DNA of 64,000 nucleotides, from contig NZ_RJVR01000106.1 in assembly GCF_003999195.1 (NCBI RefSeq), forward strand, positions 26,146 to 90,145. The letters run 5' to 3'. This DNA is from Streptomyces soli. GTDB taxonomy: Bacteria; Actinomycetota; Actinomycetes; Streptomycetales; Streptomycetaceae. The notes beneath the pieces are model-generated. The model searched no databases, was not told where the DNA came from, and saw nothing but the letters and a program-made list of their open reading frames with translations. The position numbers were made by a program, and so were the translations under genes. Positions 44,188 to 52,482 of the stretch are shown in pieces; position 1 is the stretch's first letter; each line of letters starts with the position of its first letter.

Positions 44188-46787
44188 CGGTTGTCTCCCT
44201 CGTACTGGAACAGGCCGCCCGGGGCGCGTCCGATCTCCACCACCCACTCCTGCGCGTGCGTCCCGTCGACCACCGAAGGCAGCGCCTCCTCCAGGTAGTT
44301 GACGGCCTCCTCCTGCGTCGCCCGGCGGTCCAGCATCTTCGGCAGCACCCGGGTGCTCAGCGCGCTGGAGAGGTCCACGTACTGCGGCTTGTGCTGGAGC
44401 CGGCGGGGCAGTACGTCGGCCGGGTCGAGGGTCCGCGGCGAGTCCTGCCCGAACGCCGTCTTGACGACGATCTCCTCGGGAACGCCGTGGTGTGCGCGCC
44501 AGGCGGTCAGCGCCAGCAGCCGCTCGTGCTCCGCGGGCCCGGCGCCCACGGCCGAGGCCAACTCCCTGCCGCCGTACCAGCGGCGCCTGGCCAGGACGAC
44601 GTCGCCGATCGAGATCCTGGGGCACATCAGCGTGTGCCGCCGGTCGCGGGGCTGTGCTCGGTGCCAGCCGTCGAGCAGGTCGTTGTTGAGCCGGCCCCCC
44701 GTGGACAGGGACGTGGCCAGGGACAGCGGGGGCGGGAAGAGTCCCGGGTGGCCGGTGCCCAGCGGCAGCACTCGGATGCGCCGTCCGTCGGCGTCCTCGA
44801 CAGCGAGCGTGTCGGACTCCGTGTCGTGCACCAGGCGCAGTGAGAACCAGTCGTCGGGCCGCAGCCCTTCCGGCAGGATGCTTGGATGGGCGTTCACGTT
44901 GAGGCGGTGCAGCCCGAGGTCCTCCACCACGCGGGCGCCGTCCCACGCGTACCGGTCGAGGAGCCGCCGCGCCAGGTGGGGGAGGGAATCGCCGCCCAGC
45001 TTCCGGTCGGCGTCCAGGAACCGAGCGTACAGCATGCCGTGTCCGGGCAGCCCGTCGTTGAACACCAGCCGGTCGCCCGCGGCCTGCACCATGACCCCGT
45101 AGCTCATCGGGTCCTGGCGGATGCGCCGCGGCAGGTCTGCGGTCAGTTCGACGGCCTCCTGCGCGGGCAGTGCGATGTCGGGCTCTCCGCCGTCCACCGC
45201 CTTCGTGATGCGGGACTGTGTCTCCTCGATCACCCGGCGGCGCAGGGCGAACAGCTGCTCCAGGCTGCCGTCCGCGGTGCCGAGTCCGCGCAGCGCGTCC
45301 GCGTCGCCCCGGGCGTACGACTCGCCCATCACGGCCGCCCGCCGGGAGACTTCCTGGACCAGGGACTCGGCGTGTTCGGTGAGAGGAACGGACGCTCCGG
45401 CACCGAAGCGCTGTACGAACGTGGCCGTCGTGATCACGCGGACGTCGTGCAGCCAGTCGAACACCGACAACAGCTCCACCGTCGCGCCGACGTCGGCCAG
45501 CGGACGCCGCCAGCGGCTGGAGTCGACGGTGAGCGGGGACAGGACGTAGTCCTCCTCGACCGTGACCCGTGCGGGCCGCCGGGCCTGTTGGCTGAGCTGC
45601 TCGAAGTCCCTCTCGATCGCCCGGAGTTCGGCCCTGCGGTCAGCGGCGGGCCCGGTTGCGAAGCGCGGCAGCCGGGACCTGACGTCGTCCAGCAGCGCGA
45701 AGCCCGGGGTCCCGGGCCGGGTGAGCAGCGCCGACAGCTCGGCGGCCCCGTCCTCCGGTTCGTCGTAGCTGCACAGGATGCCCTGGTGGACCGCCTGCAG
45801 TACGGCCTTCGCTGCGTCCTGCGCAGCACACCCCGTCTGCGCGGCGATGTGCGCCACCACCGAGCGCACCGGCCTGGGGCCCATGACGGTCGCGTCGACC
45901 AGCGCCCGTACGACGCCCTTGACCGGGGCCGACAGCCGCTGGAAGCCGGATTCGGTGGGCCGCAGGAAGTACAGCGTGTCCCGGCCCTCGTCGAGGGCGG
46001 AGGTGGGGGACAGGGCCACCCAGGCGTTCAGCAGCGCGGCGCCGGTAGCCGGGCTGAGGCCGCCGAGGACGTAGGCCAGCATGACGCGGTCCAGGCCCGG
46101 AAAGGCGGTGGCGCCGTCGAAGCCCACCTCGCCCGGGTCGACTCCGCCGGTCCCGGGCCGGGCAATGCCGACGGCGGTGAAGCGGGCGAGCGGGCTGGTG
46201 CGCACCATGGCCCGCGTGACGTACTGGATCAGTCCCCGCTCCGACTTGCGGCTGCGCGCGGAGAGTCGGTCCGGACCCGCGACCGCGGCACGGTAGCGCT
46301 CCGACTCCTCGTACACCTCGGGGGAGACGAGGGCCAGCGACCGGCGCAGGTGCTCGTCGCCGAGCAGGTCCGCGAGCGTCCGGCGCTCCCGGTCCGCCGC
46401 CTGCTCGTAGTGACGGGCCACTTGCTCCCGCAGTCCGCGGCGCAGCTCCGTGGCCCGCAGCCACCCGGACACCGAGGGCGCCGCCGAAGGGACGTCCTTG
46501 ACGGGCCGGTCGTTGTGGACGGCACGGCGTACGGCAATGAGTCGGCCGCGCGCTCCGTCGTCGGCCGTGGTGCCGATGAGGGCGTAGAGCTCCTCGGAGC
46601 AGCGTTCGGCTGCCGACCGCACCGCGCGTTCGGCCTCCGCGAGCCGGGCCAGGAGGTCCCTGAGCCCGGGATCCCCGAGACGGCTGCGGAGCAGCGGATT
46701 GATGCGCAGGAGCCACAGGGGCTCCCGGTGCGGGGTCGAGCGGGCCGACTGCGGCGCGATGACGGCCGGCGTCTCGAGTGCGGTCAT
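44184..46787 (-). CDS. LanB N-terminal-type dehydratase (tRNA-Glu-dependent), TbtB-like
   Basis: 867 residues from ATG 46787. Reads as a Lant_dehydr_N protein: LWLLRINPLLRSRLGDPGLRDLL start, SERGLIQYVTRAMVRTSPLARFTAVG, and a C-terminal SYGVMVQAAGDRLVFNDGLPGHGMLYARFL plus RLNVNAHPSILPEG region. The elimination domain of full-length LanBs is absent and is supplied by the separate 38025-38990 protein, the split arrangement of thiopeptides and goadsporin. Predicted to glutamylate Ser/Thr of the precursor using Glu-tRNA. Overlaps both neighbours by four bases. Confidence 0.85.
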   Translation of the reverse strand: MTALETPAVIAPQSARSTPHREPLWLLRINPLLRSRLGDPGLRDLLARLAEAERAVRSAAERCSEELYALIGTTADDGARGRLIAVRRAVHNDRPVKDVPSAAPSVSGWLRATELRRGLREQVARHYEQAADRERRTLADLLGDEHLRRSLALVSPEVYEESERYRAAVAGPDRLSARSRKSERGLIQYVTRAMVRTSPLARFTAVGIARPGTGGVDPGEVGFDGATAFPGLDRVMLAYVLGGLSPATGAALLNAWVALSPTSALDEGRDTLYFLRPTESGFQRLSAPVKGVVRALVDATVMGPRPVRSVVAHIAAQTGCAAQDAAKAVLQAVHQGILCSYDEPEDGAAELSALLTRPGTPGFALLDDVRSRLPRFATGPAADRRAELRAIERDFEQLSQQARRPARVTVEEDYVLSPLTVDSSRWRRPLADVGATVELLSVFDWLHDVRVITTATFVQRFGAGASVPLTEHAESLVQEVSRRAAVMGESYARGDADALRGLGTADGSLEQLFALRRRVIEETQSRITKAVDGGEPDIALPAQEAVELTADLPRRIRQDPMSYGVMVQAAGDRLVFNDGLPGHGMLYARFLDADRKLGGDSLPHLARRLLDRYAWDGARVVEDLGLHRLNVNAHPSILPEGLRPDDWFSLRLVHDTESDTLAVEDADGRRIRVLPLGTGHPGLFPPPLSLATSLSTGGRLNNDLLDGWHRAQPRDRRHTLMCPRISIGDVVLARRRWYGGRELASAVGAGPAEHERLLALTAWRAHHGVPEEIVVKTAFGQDSPRTLDPADVLPRRLQHKPQYVDLSSALSTRVLPKMLDRRATQEEAVNYLEEALPSVVDGTHAQEWVVEIGRAPGGLFQYEGDNR

Positions 46788-47926
46788 CGGGTGGCCTCCT
46801 GGGCCCTTGCCCACCGCACCCGCCCCTTGGCCAGCCGCTCTTGCCAGGTCTCGCCGACGACCTCGTCGATCGTCTCGGCAAGGGCGTAGCACATGTAGTA
46901 CCGCTGGATCGGGGAGACGGTGAGCAGGGGCAGCTGTTGGTAGAAGAGGTTGATCAGCATGCGGTACGCGGCGAACCACGGGGGCGGGTTGTCGATCACC
47001 CCTGATTCGGCGGTGGCCCGGTGGAACGCCGTGTCGGGGTGTTTGCCCTGCGGGACCACCTCGGGCGCGGTGGGCGGGCCCATGGCCGTGTTGTCCACGG
47101 AGGCGGTGACCGCGTCCAGCATCGCGGGTGTCAGCCGGCCCTCCGTCACCGCGCTGTCCAGGGCGCCGGTGGCGTAGGCGAAGGCGGTACGCCACTCGGC
47201 CGCAGCCGGGCCGACCTCCCCCGCGAGCCGCTGCTCCACCACGGTGCGCAGCAGGGGCGCCTCCTTGGCCAGGCGCGTGGCGAACACCGGGCGCATGTCC
47301 TTGCTGGGGGCAGCCCAGGCGAGGAAGGCCTCGGCGTGCGAGCGGAACGAGAAGGCGCCGTGGGCCAGCCCCAGGAAGTAGGAGTCGCCCAGCGCGACGA
47401 AGGCCTCGGCGAGACGGGTGGTCGCCAGGGACGGATCCCGGGTCAGTTCCTCGATCGTGTTCATCAGCGGCGGGCACAGCACTCCATGCACGACCTCGGC
47501 CTCCCGCAGGCCATGCAGCAGCGGGTCGCCCGGGGCCACGTCGTCCGGGCCGAGGAACTCGACCTCCCCGTGCTCGCGCATCGGAAGATACGGCGGCGGC
47601 ACCGCTTCCAGCCGGCCGAACTCCCGTGCCTGTGCGAGATAGGTCTCTTCATCCAGCGCCCGGTCCCCGGGCAGGGGACCGGCGTCCAGCTGCCGTGCGA
47701 GGGTCTCCCAGGGGAGTTCCTGGCCCAGCGCACCCCGGCCGATGATGTCCACGTGCGGGCCGTGCAGCCATCCCCGGCGCAGCCGTACGACGGCGCCCCC
47801 GCTGTCGCGCACGGCGCGGGCGAGGGGCACCACGGACCTGGAGAGCCATCCCAGCGTCACCGGCGCCCTGGTGAAGAGCCGGACTCCTGCGGGGTGGTCT
47901 TCTGGCGCATTGGCACTCATGGGCAC
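46784..47926 (-). CDS. Thiopeptide-type biosynthesis protein, probable pyridine synthase (TbtD-like)
   Basis: 380 residues from GTG 47926; ATG 47920 (MSANAPEDHPAG) is an equally good start. The N-terminal VRLFTRAPVTLGWLSRSVVPLARAVRD ... VRLRRGWLHGPHVDIIG resembles the LanB C-terminal fold but with the W..GPHV variant found in [4+2] cycloaddition enzymes (TbtD/TclM/LazC branch) and a long C-terminal helical part (FYQQLPLLTVSPIQRYYMCYALAETID). If correct, the product has a central pyridine macrocycle. Alternative: a second elimination-type enzyme. First enzyme gene of the minus-strand operon. Confidence 0.62.
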   Translation of the reverse strand: MPMSANAPEDHPAGVRLFTRAPVTLGWLSRSVVPLARAVRDSGGAVVRLRRGWLHGPHVDIIGRGALGQELPWETLARQLDAGPLPGDRALDEETYLAQAREFGRLEAVPPPYLPMREHGEVEFLGPDDVAPGDPLLHGLREAEVVHGVLCPPLMNTIEELTRDPSLATTRLAEAFVALGDSYFLGLAHGAFSFRSHAEAFLAWAAPSKDMRPVFATRLAKEAPLLRTVVEQRLAGEVGPAAAEWRTAFAYATGALDSAVTEGRLTPAMLDAVTASVDNTAMGPPTAPEVVPQGKHPDTAFHRATAESGVIDNPPPWFAAYRMLINLFYQQLPLLTVSPIQRYYMCYALAETIDEVVGETWQERLAKGRVRWARAQEATR

Positions 47927-48046
47927 TCATCTTTCAAGAATCGAATGCGATCAGAAAAGGACTGCCGATTACTTCCTGACAAGCGTCATGTGCTTCATGA
48001 CACCTGTACTGCATTTCGGGATGAAGCGCTGCGGTAGGCTGGGCCG

Positions 48047-48613
48047 GTGATCAATGAATCCGGCAGCCGAAAATTGAGCGCAAACCGGCCCGTGCAGGGC
48101 GCGGTCATCATGTCCGTTTTCGCATCGATGTGGGAAATCCTGGGGGTGTCCGGACTGATGCCTCGGGTGTCTGCGCCGGCGTTGTTCTGCATAGTCGCGC
48201 TGGCGGTAGCCGTGGCGGTCACGGCGGTGACCCTCACCATCCGGTTCGGCGCGCTGCCGGGCCAACGGCGCATGCGCCGGGTGGCGCCGAACAGCTTCCG
48301 GGTTTTCGGCCAGGTGAATATCGGTCAGACCGTGGCGGTCGTCGCGGCGATCCTGCTTCTCGGTCGGTTCGGCCTGTGGCTCTACGTTCCCGCCGCGGTG
48401 TGCCTGATCGTCGGGCTTCACTTCCTCCCGCTCGCGCGGTCCTTTGCGCAGCCGCAGTACTGGTGGACCGGTGGGCTGCTCATGGCCCTGGCGCTGGTCG
48501 CGGTCCTGACGCTGGCCGGCGGCATCGACGCCGCGAACGTCCGTGTGCTGCTGGGATTCGGGGCTGCCGCCGTCCTGTGGGCCACCGCGCTGCACGTCGC
48601 CCGCCGGGGCTGA
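48047..48613 (+). CDS. Small integral membrane protein inside RiPP cluster
   Basis: 188 residues, GTG 48047, six hydrophobic segments (MSVFASMWEILGVSGLM, ALFCIVALAVAVAVTAVTLTI, GQTVAVVAAILLLGRFGLWLYVPAAVCLIVGLHFL, WTGGLLMALALVAVLTLAGG, VRVLLGFGAAAVLWATALHV). I recognise the general type (DUF7010-like small actinobacterial membrane proteins) but no function. It runs opposite to the core operon and shares a terminator with the precursor gene. Immunity is possible because of location only. Confidence 0.7.
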   Translation: MINESGSRKLSANRPVQGAVIMSVFASMWEILGVSGLMPRVSAPALFCIVALAVAVAVTAVTLTIRFGALPGQRRMRRVAPNSFRVFGQVNIGQTVAVVAAILLLGRFGLWLYVPAAVCLIVGLHFLPLARSFAQPQYWWTGGLLMALALVAVLTLAGGIDAANVRVLLGFGAAAVLWATALHVARRG

Positions 48614-48632
48614 GCCACGGGCCCGGTCCCGG

Positions 48633-48676
48633 ACGGACGGCGGTGTTCACCTCTCGGGGTGAACACCGCCGTCCGT
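48633..48676. terminator. Perfect 19-bp bidirectional terminator
   Basis: 48633-48651 pairs perfectly with 48658-48676 around TCTCGG. It lies 20 bases after the + strand membrane gene and 28 bases after the minus-strand precursor gene, so it can stop both. It also separates precursor transcription from the biosynthetic operon, allowing high precursor expression on its own. Confidence 0.85.
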
Positions 48677-48703
48677 CTCACCGGATCAGACGATCGGCCT
48701 TCG

Positions 48704-48880
48704 TCAGCAGGTGGACGAAGAGCAGGTCGACGAGGAGGACGAGGTACCGCCGTTGCCGCCGGAGGCGCCCATCTCGGGCAGGGCCACGCCCTGCGAGACC
48801 TCGAGGACCTCCAGTTCGGTCACGTCGAACGAGTCGAAGACCTGCTCGATGTCGGCAGAGTTAACCGAGACGGTGTTCAT
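48704..48880 (-). CDS. RiPP precursor peptide, thiopeptide-like leader with S-S-S-T-C core
   Basis: 58 residues, ATG 48880 behind TTGAGGAGTTCTCA. Leader MNTVSVNSADIEQVFDSF, DVTELEVLEVSQGVALPEMGAS is acidic with the ELEVLEVS..VALPEMGAS ending known from thiopeptide precursors. Then GGNGG and the tail TSSSSSTCSSSTC. The tail is nearly all Ser/Thr with two Cys, in two S-S-S-T-C units, the last Cys being C-terminal. Counting the first Ser as core 1 puts a Ser at core 10, the pair used for 26-membered thiopeptide macrocycles (as in micrococcin), with Cys at core 7 and 12. Cleavage site and ring are inference. It heads the operon side of the cluster and has its own terminator. Confidence 0.85.
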   Translation of the reverse strand: MNTVSVNSADIEQVFDSFDVTELEVLEVSQGVALPEMGASGGNGGTSSSSSTCSSSTC

Positions 48881-48974
48881 TGAGAACTCCTCAACAGTTT
48901 CCTTGTGTGACCGGATGGCCGCACAAGGAAACTATTTCGAATTTACTGGTCGGAAACCACCGTGCGGCGCCTTC

Positions 48975-48990
48975 GATTGACAATTGTCAC
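48975..48990. promoter_or_regulatory. Candidate operator upstream of precursor gene
   Basis: GATTGACAATTGTCAC contains the perfect palindrome TGACAATTGTCA (48978-48989), about 100 bases upstream of the precursor start. A 14/16 match precedes the ABC operon at 33615, and a weaker relative (ATGACAATCATC, minus strand near 50818-50831) lies before the AMP ligase. Probably the site of a cluster regulator. Confidence 0.5.
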
Positions 48991-49054
48991 GTGCGCGATT
49001 ACTGATATCACGAGCGGGGAAGTGGAATTCTGAGTTCCGTCGAAAGGGAAGCGA

Positions 49055-49081
49055 ATGCCCCCGCCGAATCGGTGGGGGCAT
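49055..49081 (-). terminator. Terminator of SagB-type dehydrogenase gene
   Basis: ATGCCCCCGCC (49055-49065) pairs with GGTGGGGGCAT (49071-49081) with one G-T pair, just beyond the minus-strand stop at 49106. Confidence 0.7.
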
Positions 49082-49105
49082 CATTCCGAATTTCCGTCCG
49101 TTCGT

Positions 49106-50656
49106 TCAGGTCCGGCGCAACTCCGAGCCGGCCCATGCCGCCCACTCCGGGTCGTTGACCCATTTCCAGCCCTGTTCCCGGTCCCAGATTCCGGGGTCGC
49201 CCGGCGGCCGGCTGCCCAGGATGAAATCGCCCACGGACGACTCCTGCAGATAGTCGAGGCCGAGGACACGCGCCGACATGTCGGCGTTCCCGATGCCCAG
49301 ACCGCACGGGGCCATCCCCATCGCCGTCGCCACCAGGTACATGGTCTGGTACAGCACGCCGGTGTGCCGCAGGGTCGTGGCGTAGGCCATGCCGCTGTAC
49401 TTCCAGGACAGCCGCTGGAAGCGGGAGGTCATCGTGAGCAGGACGTCGGGGTCGGCCTCTCTGGACGTCGCTGCGGACGCCACTTCCAGCATCGCCCTGC
49501 GGTCGAGGGGATCGCCGTTCACGAGGACGAGCCGGTGCCCGACCGGGTCGTAGTAGTAGATGCCCTGATCGATGCCCGTACACCGCTGGATGGTCAGGTA
49601 CAGCTCCAGCTCGAAGGCCGAGCCGCCGGTGGGATAGGGGCGCGAGACGATCTCGCCGCCCGGTTCGTCGCCCTCGGACGGGACGAAGTGGGTCCTGACC
49701 CGGCCCACCCGGTAGAGGAACTCGCCGATCTGCTCGGCGGTGAGCGACTGTTCGCCGTAGCTGCGGAACGACCTGCGGCCTTCCAGCGCCGCGGTCAGGC
49801 GGGGATCGCGCCCGGTGACGTCTTCCAGCGAGGGGCGGTGCAGGGCGACCGAGGGCCCGTCGGGCGGCGGCTTGACCGCGGGGCGCGGGGCGAGCTTCCC
49901 CTTGTGCGGGAACACGCCGCCCAGCGGTTCGTCGAACCGTCCGCTGCGGATGCGCGAGTGGAATAGCAGGTCGTGGAAGTCCCATTGCCGCAGGGTCGGG
50001 TCCTCCTCCTTGTCGAAGCCCTCTTCGAAGGCCCCGTCGAACTCCTCGCCGGGTGAACGAACTTCGACGAATCCGGCGCCGGCCAGCAGGCCCAGCAGCG
50101 CGCCGGCCTCATCCGCCGTCAGTTCGCCGCCGGCCGACTCGGCGAGATCGCCGACGCGCACAGCGGCCGCGAGCGACGCGACGAGCGCCCGGGCGGCCCG
50201 GTGGACCAGCAGCACCCTGACCTTGGCCAGCGGTGACTCCAGCACCAACGTCCCGGACCTGGTGCGGCACAGGGCGAACCGGGACAACCTCACCAGGCTG
50301 CCCGGTCGTACGTCCGCGGCCTCGGGAGCGGCGTCGTACGCGGTTTGCTCGAGTCGGATCAGCTCTCGCCCGTCGATCCGTACGCCCCGCACGAGCAGAC
50401 GTCCGATACGGCCCAACAGGCGCTGGAACTGGACGCGTTCGGCGGGGCCGAGTCCGTCGACAGCCTTGTCCATGGGGACGAGGTCACCGGCAAGCCGGGC
50501 GAGGGCGTCCCGGACACCCCCCTCGGGGAGCCGGACGGCGAAGGTGCTCACGGGTGTGGCGAGGCTGACCGACGTGGCGTCGAACCCGACCCGGACGTCG
50601 TCCCGGAAGCCTACGAGGTACTCGACTTCGGGCCGCCACGGGTTACCAGGTCGCAT
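49106..50656 (-). CDS. SagB-type peptide dehydrogenase (azoline oxidase)
   Basis: 516 residues from ATG 50656 (CGGAGGTCCAGC upstream). The C-terminal ~250 residues are a SagB nitroreductase: RRSFRSYGEQSLTAEQIGEFLYRVG, SRPYPTGGSAFELELYLTI, GIYYYDPVGHRLVLVNG, SWKYSGMAYATTLRHTGVLYQ and TAMGMAPCGLGIGN. The N-terminal 250 residues are helical with winged-helix-like stretches and may bind leader peptide. Predicted FMN enzyme oxidising azolines to azoles. It is upstream of the precursor on the same strand and has its own terminator, separate from the operon that carries the other dehydrogenase. Confidence 0.83.
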   Translation of the reverse strand: MRPGNPWRPEVEYLVGFRDDVRVGFDATSVSLATPVSTFAVRLPEGGVRDALARLAGDLVPMDKAVDGLGPAERVQFQRLLGRIGRLLVRGVRIDGRELIRLEQTAYDAAPEAADVRPGSLVRLSRFALCRTRSGTLVLESPLAKVRVLLVHRAARALVASLAAAVRVGDLAESAGGELTADEAGALLGLLAGAGFVEVRSPGEEFDGAFEEGFDKEEDPTLRQWDFHDLLFHSRIRSGRFDEPLGGVFPHKGKLAPRPAVKPPPDGPSVALHRPSLEDVTGRDPRLTAALEGRRSFRSYGEQSLTAEQIGEFLYRVGRVRTHFVPSEGDEPGGEIVSRPYPTGGSAFELELYLTIQRCTGIDQGIYYYDPVGHRLVLVNGDPLDRRAMLEVASAATSREADPDVLLTMTSRFQRLSWKYSGMAYATTLRHTGVLYQTMYLVATAMGMAPCGLGIGNADMSARVLGLDYLQESSVGDFILGSRPPGDPGIWDREQGWKWVNDPEWAAWAGSELRRT

Positions 50657-50922
50657 GCTGGACCTCCGAAATCGTGGATACGGATCTCCTATGGTCGTGC
50701 GGCGGCCGTCACCCGTGGCAAGAGACCGATGACGAGGATCAGTTGGTCCATGACATTGGTCATGGGGCCGCCAGAATTGCTTCAAGTGGTCGTCGAATTA
50801 CCTTTGTTTCGCAGCTGATGATGATTGTCATCCGCCTCGGCGGGACGCTTGCGTGTGCCGTCCCCGCCCTTCCAGGATTGTTGCTGATCACTTGATGTGC
50901 CGCGACGGAAGATGGGACGGGA

Positions 50923-52482
50923 ATGTCTACGGGGCAGACGCTGAACAGCCACACGACACAGCCCCGGCACTATGTTCTGCGCATTCTGGAGGGGCTGGAG
51001 AAGGACCCGGAGAGAATCGCCGTGCATTCCTGGAACGGTGACGTCACCGCCGCCGATTTCCACCGGTCCGTGACGAGCGCCGCAACTTCCCTCGCACGGG
51101 CGGGAATCGGCCCCGGCGACACCGTGGCCGTACTCACCGAACCGAACTGCGCGGCCATGCTCGCCGCGCGCTACGGCGTCCATCTGCTCGGCGCCGCCGT
51201 GACCCATATCCGCTCCATGAACGCCCGGTCCGACGTGGACGAACTGCCGGCAGCCGAGCAGGCCCGGCTGCTGCGGGCCACCGGCGCGCGCGTGCTGGTG
51301 GTCGACGGCCCCAACGTCCGCCGTGGCCGCGCTCTGTGCGAGAACCGCGATGGCACCGCACTCGTCACGCTCACCAGTGACGACGCCGTACCGGGCACCG
51401 TGGACCTGCCCCCGGCCGCCCCCTACGCGCCGGACGACCCGGCGGTCGTGGACCTGACCAGCGGCACCACCGGCCGGCCCAAGCTCGTGCGCCGCTCCTT
51501 CGGAGTGCGGGGCCGGCTCGTCGACCTGTCCTTCGGCGTCTCCGCACCGGACCACCGGCCCACACTCCTGTCGGTCACACCGGTCAGCCACGCCACGGCG
51601 ACGATGGCGGACGCGGCGCTCGCCGCGGGCGGCACGGTGGTGCTGCACAACGGCTTCGACGTCGACGACGTGCTGCACGCGCTGACCGAGCAGCGGGTGA
51701 CCGACGTGTACCTCGCGGTGCCCCACCTCTACCGGCTCATCGAGCAGCCCGGCATCGACGACGCCGTCTTCCCGGCGCTGCGCCAGGTCCTCTACAGCGG
51801 TACGGCCGCCGCCCCGTCCCGCATCGCCCGGGCCGCACGCGTCTTCGGACCCGCCCTGGCCCAGCTCTACGGCAGCACCGAGGCCGGCGGCATGTGCACT
51901 CTGACTCCACTGGACCACTGCGAACCGGAACTCCTGTCCAGCGTCGGCCGCCCCTTTCCCTGGGTGGAGATGGAAATCCGCGACCTCGACTCCGACGAGG
52001 CGGTCAAGCGCGGAGCGACCGGCGAAATATGCGTCAGGTCGCGTACCCTCATGGACGGTTACGTCGGCGAGGAGGAACTAGTCGGCCCCACGATGCGTGA
52101 CGGCTGGCTCCGCACCGGAGATCTCGGCCACTGGGACAAGTACGGATACCTCCACCTGCTCGGCCGAATCGGAAGTGTCGTCAAGGCGAACGGGATAAAG
52201 ATCCATCCGTCGTCGGTCCAGGACGTTCTGCTACGGCATCCCGATGTGGCGAATGCCGTGGTGTACGGAATCCGTGACACGGAGTACGCCGAGTACCTGG
52301 AAGCCGCCGTACAGCTCCGCACCGGTGCCCGCCGGAGCAACGACGATCTGCGCGCCCATGTCGCCGCCTCGTTGTCGGCGGCACACGTTCCGGAGAATTT
52401 CTCCTGGTGGGCGGAGATACCCCTCAATCCCTCAGGAAAGCCCGACTACGCAGTACTCGAAGGCCGAAAGGACGCGCAATGA
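50923..52482 (+). CDS. AMP-dependent ligase for an aryl acid (adenylation enzyme)
   Basis: 519 residues from ATG 50923 (GACGGGAATG context). ANL superfamily: A3 loop TSGTTGRPK (179-187), A5 LYGSTEAGG, A7 GWLRTGDLGHWDKYGYLHLLGRIGSVVKANGIKIHP, A10 Lys in NPSGKPDY. Coupled by ATGA to GriI- and GriH-like genes, so its likely substrate is 3-amino-4-hydroxybenzoate or a hydroxylated form, activated as acyl-AMP for attachment to the RiPP. The analogy is NosI (methylindolic acid) or TsrI (quinaldic acid) in other thiopeptides. No carrier protein or acyltransferase gene is visible nearby, so the acceptor step is open. Confidence 0.87.
   Translation: MSTGQTLNSHTTQPRHYVLRILEGLEKDPERIAVHSWNGDVTAADFHRSVTSAATSLARAGIGPGDTVAVLTEPNCAAMLAARYGVHLLGAAVTHIRSMNARSDVDELPAAEQARLLRATGARVLVVDGPNVRRGRALCENRDGTALVTLTSDDAVPGTVDLPPAAPYAPDDPAVVDLTSGTTGRPKLVRRSFGVRGRLVDLSFGVSAPDHRPTLLSVTPVSHATATMADAALAAGGTVVLHNGFDVDDVLHALTEQRVTDVYLAVPHLYRLIEQPGIDDAVFPALRQVLYSGTAAAPSRIARAARVFGPALAQLYGSTEAGGMCTLTPLDHCEPELLSSVGRPFPWVEMEIRDLDSDEAVKRGATGEICVRSRTLMDGYVGEEELVGPTMRDGWLRTGDLGHWDKYGYLHLLGRIGSVVKANGIKIHPSSVQDVLLRHPDVANAVVYGIRDTEYAEYLEAAVQLRTGARRSNDDLRAHVAASLSAAHVPENFSWWAEIPLNPSGKPDYAVLEGRKDAQ

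Noticed and set aside
44886..46889. Long plus-strand ORF (667 residues)
   Set aside because: Antisense shadow of the LanB-type gene.
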